Positions 13,448 through 24,085 of a DNA stretch of 64,000 nt are shown here, piece after piece (the first letter of the stretch is position 1; each line of letters starts with the position of its first letter). The position numbers and the translations under genes are program-made. Origin of the DNA: Coriaria nepalensis (lineage: Eukaryota; Streptophyta; Magnoliopsida; Cucurbitales; Coriariaceae); NCBI GenBank assembly GCA_027186245.1, contig CP114492.1, forward strand, positions 4,786,501-4,850,500. The letters run 5' to 3'. The notes below the pieces were generated by a model, which did not search any database, had not been told where the DNA came from, and saw only the letters and a program-made list of their open reading frames with translations.

Positions 13448-16400
13448 AGTTCAAACTAAATCCATTTTGCCACTTCAAATACGAATTTCATGCATAACTT
13501 GCAAATGACCTTTCGAAGGCAAGTAAGCATTTCTTTAATCTTCAAGTCATTCCAGTGACTCTATTTGAGTGAATAACTCGCTTGAAAGTAGTCCGAATGA
13601 ATTGTACTTTCACCCTTGAAACATGACTTTGGTGCATATCATGCAAATGATCTTTTGAAGCCAAGTATGCATTTGTTTAACCTTAAAATCATTCTAATGA
13701 CTCATTTCAAGTCAATAACCAATTTGTAATTAGTTCGAACAAAATCTATTTTCGCACTTGAAACACGACCTACATGAAAAACTTGCAATTGAGATTTTAA
13801 AGGAAAGTATGCGTTTGGTTAATCTTGAAGTCATTTTAATGACTCTATTCAAGTCAATAACTCATTTGAAAGCTTTTGGAACGAATTCTATTTTCGCATT
13901 CCAAACACGAATTTTATTCATAACATGCAGATGATATTTTGAAGCTAAGTATGCATTTGTTTCATTTTAAAATCATTCCAATGACTCTTTCCAAGTCAAT
14001 AACTCATTTGAAGCTAGTTCGAACAAATTCTATTTTCGCACTTCAAACACGACCGACATGCAATACTTGCAATTGAGCTTTTAAAGAAAAGTACGGATTT
14101 GTTTAATCTTAAAGTCATTCCAATGACTCTATTCAAGTCAATAACTCATTGGAATCTAGTTCGGACAAATTCTATTTTCGCACTTCAAACACAACCGACA
14201 TGCAATACTTGCAATTGTGCTTTTAATGGAAAGTATGCGTTTGGTTAATCTTGAAGTCATTTTAATGACTCTATTCAAGTCAATAACTCATTTGAAAGCT
14301 TTTGGAACGAATTCTATTTTCGCATTTCAAACACGAATTTTATTCATAATATGCAGATGATATTTTGAAGCTAAGTATGCATTTGTTTCATTTTAAAATC
14401 ATTCCAATGACTCTTTCCAAGTCAATAACTCATTTGAAGCTAGTTCGAACAAATTCTATTTTCGCACTTCAAACACGACCGACATGCAATACTTGCAATT
14501 GAGCTTTTAAAGAAAAGTACGGATTTGTTTAATCTTAACGTCATTCTAATGACTCTATTCAAGTCAATAACTCATTTGAAGCTAGTTCGGACAAATTCTA
14601 TTTTCGCACTTCAAACACAACCGACATGCAATACTTGCAATTGAACTTTTAATGGAAAGTATGCGTTTGGTTAATCTTGAAGTCATTTTAATGACTCTAT
14701 TCAAGTCAATAACTCATTTGAAAGCTTTTGGAACGAATTCTATTTTCGCATTTCAAACACGAATTTTATTCATAACATGCAGATGATATTTTGAAGCTAA
14801 GTATGCAATTGTTTCATTTTAAAATCATTCCAATGACTCTTTCCAAGTCAATAACTCATTTGAAGCTAGTTCGAACAAATTCTATTTTCGCACTTCAAAC
14901 ACGACCGACATGCAATACTTGCAATTGAGCTTTTAAAGAAAAGTACGGATTTGTTTAATCTTAAAGTCATTCCAATGACTCTATTCAAGTCAATAACTCA
15001 GTTGAAGCTAGTTCGGACAAATTCTATTTTCGCACTTCAAACACAACCGACATGCAATACTTGCAATTGAGCTTTTAATGGAAAGTATGCGTTTGGTTAA
15101 TCTTGAAGTCATTTTAATGACTCTATTCAAGTCAATAACTCATTTGAAAGCTTTTGGATGTATTTTCGCATTTCAAACACGAATTTTATTCATAACATGC
15201 AGATGATATTTTGAAGCTAAGTATGCATTTGTTTCATTTTAAAATCATTCCAATGACTCTTTCCAAGTCAATAACTCATTTGAAGCTAGTTCGAACAAAT
15301 TCTATTTTCGCACTTCAAACACGACCGACATGCAATACTTGCAATTGAGCTTTTAAAGAAATGTACGGATTTGTTTAATCTTAAAGTCATTCCAATGACT
15401 CTATTCAAGTCAATAACTCATTTGAAGCTAGTTCGGACAAATTCTATTTTCGCACTTCAAACACAACCGACATGCAATACTTGCAATTGAGCTTTTAATG
15501 GAAAGTATGCGTTTGGTTAATCTTGAAGTCATTTTAATGACTCTATTCAAGTCAATAACTCATTTGAAAGCTTTTGGATGTATTTTCGCATTCCAAACAC
15601 GAATTTTATTCATAACATGCAGATGATATTTTGAAGCTAAGTATGCATTTGTTTCATTTTAAAATCATTCCAATGACTCTTTCCAAGTCAATAACTCATT
15701 TGAAGCTAGTTCGAACAAATTCTATTTTCGCACTTCAAACACGATCGACATGCAATACTTGCAATTGAGCTTTTAAAGAAAAGTACGGATTTGTTTAATC
15801 TTAACGTCATTCCAATGACTCTATTCAAGTCAATAACTCATTTGAAGCTAGTTCGGACAAATTCTATTTTCGCACTTCAAACACAACCGACATGCAATAC
15901 TTGCAATTGAGCTTTTAATGGAAAGTATGCGTTTGGTTAATCTTGAAGTCATTTTAATGACTCTATTCAAGTCAATAACTCATTTGAAAGCTTTTGGAAC
16001 GAATTCTATTTTCGCATTTCAAACACGAATTTTATTCATAACATGCAGATGATATTTTGAAGCTAAGTATGCATTTGTTTCATTTTAACATCATTCCAAT
16101 GACTCTTTCCAAGTCAATAACTCATTTGAAGCTAGTTCGAACAAATTCTATTTTCGCACTTCAAACACGACCGACATGCAATACTTGCAATTGAGCTTTT
16201 AAAGAAAAGTACGGATTTGTTTAATCTTAAAGTCATTCCAATGACTCTATTCAAGTCAATAACTCATTCGAAGCTAGTTCGGACAAATTCTATTTTCGCA
16301 CTTCAAACACAACCGACATGCAATACTTGCAATTGAGCTTTTAATGGAAAGTATGCGTTTGGTTAATCTTGAAGTCATTTTAATGACTCTATTCAAGTCA

Positions 16401-16985
16401 ATAACTCATTTGAAAGCTTTTGGAACGAATTCTATTTTCGCATTTCAAACACGAATTTTATTCATAACATGCAGATGATATTTTGAAGCTAAGTATGCAT
16501 TTGTTTCATTTTAAAATCATTCCAATGACTCTTTCCAAGTCAATAACTCATTTGAAGCTAGTTCGAACAAATTCTATTTTCGCACTTCAAACACGACCGA
16601 CATGCAATACTTGCAATTGAGCTTTTACAGAAAAGTACGGATTTGTTTAATCTTAAAGTCATTCCAATGACTCTATTCAAGTCAATAACTCATTTGAAGC
16701 TAGTTCGGACAAATTCTATTTTCGCACTTCAAACACAACCGACATGCAATACTTGCAATTGAGCTTTTAATGGAAAGTATGGATTTGTCTCATCTTAAAG
16801 TCATTCCGACGACTTTTTCCAAATTAATAACTCATTTAAAAGCATTTGGAACGAATTCTATTTTCGCGCTTCAAACACGACTTTTATGCATGACATGCAA
16901 ATGATATTTTGAAGCTAAGAATGCATTATTTTCACCTTAAAATCATTCCAATGACTCTTCCCAAGTCAATAACTCAGTTGAAACC
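13448..16985 (+). repeat. HOR 6: 25-mer (n=6) bridging unit
   Basis: 25 monomers and 3,538 bp (3,550 - 12), with 6-bp deletions at 15156 and 15576. Its left part has 19-mer markers (GTAATTA, AATTGTGC, AATTGAAC). Its right part has 10-mer markers (GCTTTTACAG in the last A at about 16625, CGCGC in F). Private changes include CATTGGAATCTAG near 14147, ATAATATGC near 14347, AAATGTACGG at 15360 and TTTAACATC near 16088. It also has the GATCGAC variant at 15743. It reads as a recombinant between the two HOR classes on either side. Confidence 0.93.
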
Positions 16986-17127
16986 AGTTCAAACTAAATC
17001 CATTTTGCCACTTCAAATACGAATTTCATGCATAACTTGCAAATGACCTTTCGAAGGCAAGTAAGCATTTCTTTAATCTTCAAGTCATTCCAGTGACTCT
17101 ATTTGAGTCAATAACTCGCTTGAAAGT
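16986..17127 (+). repeat. Monomer kind D (left cap, first), reference copy
   Basis: First monomer of every HOR, and the one used here to mark HOR starts. It begins AGTTCAAACTAAATCC and contains TTGCCACTTCAAATACG and CATAACTTGCAAATGACC. Its 98-113 dyad is imperfect (AGTCATT-CC-AGTGACT). It occurs once per HOR, 30 times in the window. Variants seen here split HORs into families: GAGTCA or GAGTGA at 17109 and equivalents, CAAGGAAGC or CAAGTAAGC, CATAAC or CCTAAC, and TTGCCAC or TTGCCGC. The phase of the HOR start is a choice of mine, because a tandem array has no natural first base. Confidence 0.95.
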
Positions 17128-17269
17128 AGTCCGAATGAATTGTACTTTCACCCTTGAAACATGACTTTGGTGCATATCATGCAAATGATCTTTTGAAGCC
17201 AAGTATGCATTTGTTTAACCTTAAAATCATTCTAATGACTCATTTCAAGTCAATAACCAATTTGAAATT
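17128..17269 (+). repeat. Monomer kind E (left cap, second), reference copy
   Basis: Second monomer of every HOR. It begins AGTCCGAATGAATTG, and carries CACCCTTGAAACATGAC, a perfect TGCAT-ATC-ATGCA inverted repeat (17171-17183) and the end CAATAACCAATTTG. The end reads GAAATTA in the 10-mers and most right-hand units, but GTAATTA in the 19-mers and in the 25-mers starting at 13448, 31186 and 37570. Another variant, GTATACATTT for GTATGCATTT, marks the units starting at 34730, 41114, 47362 and 54746. Confidence 0.95.
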
Positions 17270-17411
17270 AGTTCGAACAAAATCTATTTTCGCACTTGAA
17301 ACACGACCTACATGAAAAACTTGCAATTGAGATTTTAAAGGAAAGTATGCGTTTGGTTAATCTTGAAGTCATTTTAATGACTCTATTCAAGTCAATAACT
17401 CATTTGAAAGC
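17270..17411 (+). repeat. Monomer kind B' (left cap, third), reference copy
   Basis: A B-like monomer found only after E. It has AGTTCGAACAAAATC instead of the B start, GAAACACGACCTACATG, and GAGATTTTAAAGG, then the typical B tail GCGTTTGGTTAATC and CTTGAAGTCATTTTAATGACT. The left half of the 44-56 inverted repeat is degraded (ATGAAAAACTTGCA), unlike in A, B, E and F. The unit at 5390 has a private G at 5741 (TTTTGAAGG). Confidence 0.93.
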
Positions 17412-17553
17412 TTTTGGAACGAATTCTATTTTCGCATTCCAAACACGAATTTTATTCTTAACATGCAGATGATATTTTGAAGCTAAGTATGCATTTGTTT
17501 CATTTTAAAATCATTCCAATGACTCTTTCCAAGTCAATAACTCATTTGAAGCT
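17412..17553 (+). repeat. Monomer kind C, cap-linked copy, reference
   Basis: Kind C begins TTTTGGAACGAATTC, so it carries an EcoRI site (GAATTC) and, at its left edge, a HindIII site (AAGCTT). It has CACGAATTTTATTC, GCAGATGATATTTTGAAGC and CATTTTAAAATCATTCC, the last containing a 10-bp palindrome ATTTTAAAAT. The copy that follows B' is normally marked by GCATTCC rather than GCATTTC. In the ten 10-mers it also reads ATTCTTAAC instead of ATTCATAAC. C differs from A at about 28 of 142 positions by hand count. Confidence 0.95.
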
Positions 17554-17554
17554 A

Positions 17555-17562
17555 GTTCGAAC
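17555..17562. other. GTTCGAAC palindrome in A monomers (example)
   Basis: An 8-bp perfect palindrome at monomer positions 2-9 of A and B'. B carries GTTCGGAC, which breaks it, and some A copies in the 19-mers carry GTTCAAAC (near 2268, 4967, 7651). It resembles the core of a Pol III B box but lacks the flanking bases. No function is claimed. Confidence 0.8.
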
Positions 17563-17596
17563 AAATTCTATTTTCGCACTTCAAACACGACCGACA

Positions 17597-17609
17597 TGCA
17601 ATACTTGCA
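17597..17609. other. Inverted repeat TGCAA-NNN-TTGCA (example in A)
   Basis: 5-bp arms around 3 bases at monomer positions 44-56. Present in A and B as TGCAA/TTGCA, and at the same positions in E (17171-17183) and F (18307-18319) as TGCAT/ATGCA. The fifth pair thus changes from A-T to T-A with symmetry kept. It is imperfect in D and C, and the left arm is lost in B'. Confidence 0.85.
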
Positions 17610-17650
17610 ATTGAGCTTTTAAAGAAAAGTACGGATTTGTTTAATCTTAA

Positions 17651-17666
17651 AGTCATTCCAATGACT
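17651..17666. other. Inverted repeat AGTCATT-NN-AATGACT (example in A)
   Basis: 7-bp arms around 2 bases at monomer positions 98-113, perfect in A and B. C, E and F have AATCATT on the left, leaving TCATT/AATGA perfect. D has one mismatch. In B the arms are also flanked by CTTGA on the left and TCAAG further right. It is present in nearly every one of the 451 monomers. It could favour a cruciform or an RNA hairpin; that is inference. Confidence 0.9.
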
Positions 17667-17695
17667 CTATTCAAGTCAATAACTCATTCGAAGCT

Positions 17696-17837
17696 AGTTC
17701 GGACAAATTCTATTTTCGCACTTCAAACACAACCGACATGCAATACTTGCAATTGAGCTTTTAATGGAAAGTATGCGTTTGGTTAATCTTGAAGTCATTT
17801 TAATGACTCTATTCAAGTCAATAACTCATTTGAAAGC
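17696..17837 (+). repeat. Monomer kind B, reference copy
   Basis: Kind B begins AGTTCGGACAAATTC, which breaks the GTTCGAAC palindrome of A. It has CACAACCGACATGC, TTTTAATGGAAAGTATGCG and CTTGAAGTCATTTTAATG. The 44-56 and 98-113 inverted repeats are both intact; in the second, the two central bases are TT instead of CC. Variants at other positions include GTGCTTTTAATGG and GAACTTTTAATGG, which mark particular copies in the long HORs. Confidence 0.95.
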
Positions 17838-17979
17838 TTTTGGAACGAATTCTATTTTCGCATTTCAAACACGAATTTTATTCATAACATGCAGATGATA
17901 TTTTGAAGCTAAGTATGCATTTGTTTCATTTTAAAATCATTCCAATGACTCTTTCCAAGTCAATAACTCATTTGAAGCT
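17838..17979 (+). repeat. Monomer kind C, core copy, reference
   Basis: Core version of C, with GCATTTC and ATTCATAACATGCAG. It closes each A-B-C trimer (426 bp, equal to 142 codons, a coincidence of 3 x 142). In the 19- and 25-mers this kind carries the recurrent 6-bp deletion, in the 36 kb and later units the TATTCTCTC change, and at the right end the ATAAGATGC change. Confidence 0.95.
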
Positions 17980-18121
17980 AGTTCGAACAAATTCTATTTT
18001 CGCACTTCAAACACGACCGACATGCAATACTTGCAATTGAGCTTTTACAGAAAAGTACGGATTTGTTTAATCTTAAAGTCATTCCAATGACTCTATTCAA
18101 GTCAATAACTCATTTGAAGCT
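17980..18121 (+). repeat. Monomer kind A, right-cap copy, reference
   Basis: A monomer that precedes B* and F. In the 10-mers and most units from 16 kb rightward it is marked by GCTTTTACAGAAAAG rather than GCTTTTAAAGAAAAG. In the 19-mers the equivalent copy instead has GCTTTCAAAG with AACGTC. So the right cap exists in two versions. The ACAG version is missing from the unit at 50912-54745 because of a fusion. Confidence 0.93.
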
Positions 18122-18263
18122 AGTTCGGACAAATTCTATTTTCGCACTTCAAACACAACCGACATGCAATACTTGCAATTGAGCTTTTAATGGAAAGTAT
18201 GGATTTGTCTCATCTTAAAGTCATTCCGACGACTTTTTCCAAATTAATAACTCATTTAAAAGC
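18122..18263 (+). repeat. Monomer kind B* (right cap), reference copy
   Basis: Starts as B (AGTTCGGAC, CACAACCGAC, TTTTAATGGAAAG), then diverges: TATGGATTTGTCTCATC, CATTCCGACGACTTTTTCC and AAATTAATAACTCATTTAAAAGC. The usual AGTCATT/AATGACT arms are disrupted, but AAAGTC and GACTTT (18217-18222 and 18231-18236) form a substitute 6-bp inverted repeat around 8 bases. GACGACTT reads GACAACTT in the units ending at 49065, 50911 and 56874. Confidence 0.95.
18217..18236. other. Substitute dyad AAAGTC-8-GACTTT in B* (example)
   Basis: B* has lost the inner pairs of the standard dyad (ATTCCGAC in the middle), but ACTCTA has become ACTTTT, giving AAAGTC/GACTTT arms of 6 bp. Present in every B*, though units ending at 49065, 50911 and 56874 have ACAACTTT in this place, keeping AAGT/ACTT pairs but losing one C-G pair. 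Confidence 0.7.
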
Positions 18264-18405
18264 ATTTGGAACGAATTCTATTTTCGCGCTTCAAACACGA
18301 CTTTTATGCATGACATGCAAATGATATTTTGAAGCTAAGAATGCATTATTTTCACCTTAAAATCATTCCAATGACTCTTCCCAAGTCAATAACTCAGTTG
18401 AAACC
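18264..18405 (+). repeat. Monomer kind F (right cap, last), reference copy
   Basis: Last monomer of every HOR. It begins ATTTGGAACGAATTC (EcoRI site) and has GCGCTTCAAACACGAC, a perfect TGCAT-GAC-ATGCA repeat (18307-18319), AAGAATGCATTATTTTCACC and ACTCTTCCCAAG, ending CAGTTGAAACC. GCGC reads ACGC in the 19-mer units at 1, 5390, 8076 and 10762 but not in the one at 2692. A private T (ATGTATTATT) lies at 54684. Confidence 0.95.
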
Positions 18406-19825
18406 AGTTCAAACTAAATCCATTTTGCCACTTCAAATACGAATTTCATGCATAACTTGCAAATGACCTTTCGAAGGCAAGTAAGCATTTCTTTAATCTT
18501 CAAGTCATTCCAGTGACTCTATTTGAGTGAATAACTCGCTTGAAAGTAGTCCGAATGAATTGTACTTTCACCCTTGAAACATGACTTTGGTGCATATCAT
18601 GCAAATGATCTTTTGAAGCCAAGTATGCATTTGTTTAACCTTAAAATCATTCTAATGACTCATTTCAAGTCAATAACCAATTTGAAATTAGTTCGAACAA
18701 AATCTATTTTCGCACTTGAAACACGACCTACATGAAAAACTTGCAATTGAGATTTTAAAGGAAAGTATGCGTTTGGTTAATCTTGAAGTCATTTTAATGA
18801 CTCTATTCAAGTCAATAACTCATTTGAAAGCTTTTGGAACGAATTCTATTTTCGCATTCCAAACACGAATTTTATTCTTAACATGCAGATGATATTTTGA
18901 AGCTAAGTATGCATTTGTTTCATTTTAAAATCATTCCAATGACTCTTTCCAAGTCAATAACTCATTTGAAGCTAGTTCGAACAAATTCTATTTTCGCACT
19001 TCAAACACGACCGACATGCAATACTTGCAATTGAGCTTTTAAAGAAAAGTACGGATTTGTTTAATCTTAAAGTCATTCCAATGACTCTATTCAAGTCAAT
19101 AACTCATTCGAAGCTAGTTCGGACAAATTCTATTTTCGCACTTCAAACACAACCGACATGCAATACTTGCAATTGAGCTTTTAATGGAAAGTATGCGTTT
19201 GGTTAATCTTGAAGTCATTTTAATGACTCTATTCAAGTCAATAACTCATTTGAAAGCTTTTGGAACGAATTCTATTTTCGCATTTCAAACACGAATTTTA
19301 TTCATAACATGCAGATGATATTTTGAAGCTAAGTATGCATTTGTTTCATTTTAAAATCATTCCAATGACTCTTTCCAAGTCAATAACTCATTTGAAGCTA
19401 GTTCGAACAAATTCTATTTTCGCACTTCAAACACGACCGACATGCAATACTTGCAATTGAGCTTTTACAGAAAAGTACGGATTTGTTTAATCTTAAAGTC
19501 ATTCCAATGACTCTATTCAAGTCAATAACTCATTTGAAGCTAGTTCGGACAAATTCTATTTTCGCACTTCAAACACAACCGACATGCAATACTTGCAATT
19601 GAGCTTTTAATGGAAAGTATGGATTTGTCTCATCTTAAAGTCATTCCGACGACTTTTTCCAAATTAATAACTCATTTAAAAGCATTTGGAACGAATTCTA
19701 TTTTCGCGCTTCAAACACGACTTTTATGCATGACATGCAAATGATATTTTGAAGCTAAGAATGCATTATTTTCACCTTAAAATCATTCCAATGACTCTTC
19801 CCAAGTCAATAACTCAGTTGAAACC
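18406..19825 (+). repeat. HOR 8: 10-mer, 1,420 bp
   Basis: Same as HOR 7 by eye except for GAGTGA in D (G at 18529). No indels. Confidence 0.96.
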
Positions 19826-21245
19826 AGTTCAAACTAAATCCATTTTGCCACTTCAAATACGAATTTCATGCATAACTTGCAAATGACCTTTCGAAGGCAA
19901 GTAAGCATTTCTTTAATCTTCAAGTCATTCCAGTGACTCTATTTGAGTGAATAACTCGCTTGAAAGTAGTCCGAATGAATTGTACTTTCACCCTTGAAAC
20001 ATGACTTTGGTGCATATCATGCAAATGATCTTTTGAAGCCAAGTATGCATTTGTTTAACCTTAAAATCATTCTAATGACTCATTTCAAGTCAATAACCAA
20101 TTTGAAATTAGTTCGAACAAAATCTATTTTCGCACTTGAAACACGACCTACATGAAAAACTTGCAATTGAGATTTTAAAGGAAAGTATGCGTTTGGTTAA
20201 TCTTGAAGTCATTTTAATGACTCTATTCAAGTCAATAACTCATTTGAAAGCTTTTGGAACGAATTCTATTTTCGCATTCCAAACACGAATTTTATTCTTA
20301 ACATGCAGATGATATTTTGAAGCTAAGTATGCATTTGTTTCATTTTAAAATCATTCCAATGACTCTTTCCAAGTCAATAACTCATTTGAAGCTAGTTCGA
20401 ACAAATTCTATTTTCGCACTTCAAACACGACCGACATGCAATACTTGCAATTGAGCTTTTAAAGAAAAGTACGGATTTGTTTAATCTTAAAGTCATTCCA
20501 ATGACTCTATTCAAGTCAATAACTCATTCGAAGCTAGTTCGGACAAATTCTATTTTCGCACTTCAAACACAACCGACATGCAATACTTGCAATTGAGCTT
20601 TTAATGGAAAGTATGCGTTTGGTTAATCTTGAAGTCATTTTAATGACTCTATTCAAGTCAATAACTCATTTGAAAGCTTTTGGAACGAATTCTATTTTCG
20701 CATTTCAAACACGAATTTTATTCATAACATGCAGATGATATTTTGAAGCTAAGTATGCATTTGTTTCATTTTAAAATCATTCCAATGACTCTTTCCAAGT
20801 CAATAACTCATTTGAAGCTAGTTCGAACAAATTCTATTTTCGCACTTCAAACACGACCGACATGCAATACTTGCAATTGAGCTTTTACAGAAAAGTACGG
20901 ATTTGTTTAATCTTAAAGTCATTCCAATGACTCTATTCAAGTCAATAACTCATTTGAAGCTAGTTCGGACAAATTCTATTTTCGCACTTCAAACACAACC
21001 GACATGCAATACTTGCAATTGAGCTTTTAATGGAAAGTATGGATTTGTCTCATCTTAAAGTCATTCCGACGACTTTTTCCAAATTAATAACTCATTTAAA
21101 AGCATTTGGAACGAATTCTATTTTCGCGCTTCAAACACGACTTTTATGCATGACATGCAAATGATATTTTGAAGCTAAGAATGCATTATTTTCACCTTAA
21201 AATCATTCCAATGACTCTTCCCAAGTCAATAACTCAGTTGAAACC
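19826..21245 (+). repeat. HOR 9: 10-mer, 1,420 bp
   Basis: 10-mer with GAGTGA in D. Indistinguishable from HOR 8 by eye. Confidence 0.96.
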
Positions 21246-22665
21246 AGTTCAAACTAAATCCATTTTGCCACTTCAAATACGAATTTCATGCATAACTTGC
21301 AAATGACCTTTCGAAGGCAAGTAAGCATTTCTTTAATCTTCAAGTCATTCCAGTGACTCTATTTGAGTCAATAACTCGCTTGAAAGTAGTCCGAATGAAT
21401 TGTACTTTCACCCTTGAAACATGACTTTGGTGCATATCATGCAAATGATCTTTTGAAGCCAAGTATGCATTTGTTTAACCTTAAAATCATTCTAATGACT
21501 CATTTCAAGTCAATAACCAATTTGAAATTAGTTCGAACAAAATCTATTTTCGCACTTGAAACACGACCTACATGAAAAACTTGCAATTGAGATTTTAAAG
21601 GAAAGTATGCGTTTGGTTAATCTTGAAGTCATTTTAATGACTCTATTCAAGTCAATAACTCATTTGAAAGCTTTTGGAACGAATTCTATTTTCGCATTCC
21701 AAACACGAATTTTATTCTTAACATGCAGATGATATTTTGAAGCTAAGTATGCATTTGTTTCATTTTAAAATCATTCCAATGACTCTTTCCAAGTCAATAA
21801 CTCATTTGAAGCTAGTTCGAACAAATTCTATTTTCGCACTTCAAACACGACCGACATGCAATACTTGCAATTGAGCTTTTAAAGAAAAGTACGGATTTGT
21901 TTAATCTTAAAGTCATTCCAATGACTCTATTCAAGTCAATAACTCATTCGAAGCTAGTTCGGACAAATTCTATTTTCGCACTTCAAACACAACCGACATG
22001 CAATACTTGCAATTGAGCTTTTAATGGAAAGTATGCGTTTGGTTAATCTTGAAGTCATTTTAATGACTCTATTCAAGTCAATAACTCATTTGAAAGCTTT
22101 TGGAACGAATTCTATTTTCGCATTTCAAACACGAATTTTATTCATAACATGCAGATGATATTTTGAAGCTAAGTATGCATTTGTTTCATTTTAAAATCAT
22201 TCCAATGACTCTTTCCAAGTCAATAACTCATTTGAAGCTAGTTCGAACAAATTCTATTTTCGCACTTCAAACACGACCGACATGCAATACTTGCAATTGA
22301 GCTTTTACAGAAAAGTACGGATTTGTTTAATCTTAAAGTCATTCCAATGACTCTATTCAAGTCAATAACTCATTTGAAGCTAGTTCGGACAAATTCTATT
22401 TTCGCACTTCAAACACAACCGACATGCAATACTTGCAATTGAGCTTTTAATGGAAAGTATGGATTTGTCTCATCTTAAAGTCATTCCGACGACTTTTTCC
22501 AAATTAATAACTCATTTAAAAGCATTTGGAACGAATTCTATTTTCGCGCTTCAAACACGACTTTTATGCATGACATGCAAATGATATTTTGAAGCTAAGA
22601 ATGCATTATTTTCACCTTAAAATCATTCCAATGACTCTTCCCAAGTCAATAACTCAGTTGAAACC
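21246..22665 (+). repeat. HOR 10: 10-mer, 1,420 bp
   Basis: 10-mer with GAGTCA in D (C at 21369), 4,260 bp after the same change in HOR 7. It opens a second three- or four-unit block. Confidence 0.96.
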
Positions 22666-24085
22666 AGTTCAAACTAAATCCATTTTGCCACTTCAAATAC
22701 GAATTTCATGCATAACTTGCAAATGACCTTTCGAAGGCAAGTAAGCATTTCTTTAATCTTCAAGTCATTCCAGTGACTCTATTTGAGTGAATAACTCGCT
22801 TGAAAGTAGTCCGAATGAATTGTACTTTCACCCTTGAAACATGACTTTGGTGCATATCATGCAAATGATCTTTTGAAGCCAAGTATGCATTTGTTTAACC
22901 TTAAAATCATTCTAATGACTCATTTCAAGTCAATAACCAATTTGAAATTAGTTCGAACAAAATCTATTTTCGCACTTGAAACACGACCTACATGAAAAAC
23001 TTGCAATTGAGATTTTAAAGGAAAGTATGCGTTTGGTTAATCTTGAAGTCATTTTAATGACTCTATTCAAGTCAATAACTCATTTGAAAGCTTTTGGAAC
23101 GAATTCTATTTTCGCATTCCAAACACGAATTTTATTCTTAACATGCAGATGATATTTTGAAGCTAAGTATGCATTTGTTTCATTTTAAAATCATTCCAAT
23201 GACTCTTTCCAAGTCAATAACTCATTTGAAGCTAGTTCGAACAAATTCTATTTTCGCACTTCAAACACGACCGACATGCAATACTTGCAATTGAGCTTTT
23301 AAAGAAAAGTACGGATTTGTTTAATCTTAAAGTCATTCCAATGACTCTATTCAAGTCAATAACTCATTCGAAGCTAGTTCGGACAAATTCTATTTTCGCA
23401 CTTCAAACACAACCGACATGCAATACTTGCAATTGAGCTTTTAATGGAAAGTATGCGTTTGGTTAATCTTGAAGTCATTTTAATGACTCTATTCAAGTCA
23501 ATAACTCATTTGAAAGCTTTTGGAACGAATTCTATTTTCGCATTTCAAACACGAATTTTATTCATAACATGCAGATGATATTTTGAAGCTAAGTATGCAT
23601 TTGTTTCATTTTAAAATCATTCCAATGACTCTTTCCAAGTCAATAACTCATTTGAAGCTAGTTCGAACAAATTCTATTTTCGCACTTCAAACACGACCGA
23701 CATGCAATACTTGCAATTGAGCTTTTACAGAAAAGTACGGATTTGTTTAATCTTAAAGTCATTCCAATGACTCTATTCAAGTCAATAACTCATTTGAAGC
23801 TAGTTCGGACAAATTCTATTTTCGCACTTCAAACACAACCGACATGCAATACTTGCAATTGAGCTTTTAATGGAAAGTATGGATTTGTCTCATCTTAAAG
23901 TCATTCCGACGACTTTTTCCAAATTAATAACTCATTTAAAAGCATTTGGAACGAATTCTATTTTCGCGCTTCAAACACGACTTTTATGCATGACATGCAA
24001 ATGATATTTTGAAGCTAAGAATGCATTATTTTCACCTTAAAATCATTCCAATGACTCTTCCCAAGTCAATAACTCAGTTGAAACC
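22666..24085 (+). repeat. HOR 11: 10-mer, 1,420 bp
   Basis: 10-mer with GAGTGA in D. No private change seen. Confidence 0.96.

Larger units (their letters stand above)
17554..17695 (+). repeat. Monomer kind A, reference copy
   Basis: Kind A begins AGTTCGAACAAATTC and has CACGACCGACATGC, CAATTGAGCTTTTAAAG and AAAAGTACGGATTTG. It carries three inverted repeats: GTTCGAAC (an 8-bp palindrome), TGCAA-TAC-TTGCA and AGTCATT-CC-AATGACT. A and B differ at about 14 of 142 positions. There are five CpG sites against about 3.8 expected from base composition, so CpG is not depleted. The next monomer begins after CATTCGAAGCT in the 10-mers. Confidence 0.95.
16986..18405 (+). repeat. HOR 7: 10-mer, 1,420 bp
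   Basis: First of ten consecutive 10-mers: D-E-B'-C-A-B-C-A-B*-F, exactly 10 x 142 bp. It has GAGTCA in D (C at 17109), GAAATTA in E and ATTCTTAAC in the first C. It is used as the reference for monomer kinds above. Confidence 0.96.

Noticed and set aside
17555..17565. Pol III B box resembling GTTCGAAC in A monomers.
   Set aside because: The flanking bases do not fit (CAAA where CC is expected), I see no A box at the right distance, and TTTT runs occur throughout. The palindrome alone is not enough.
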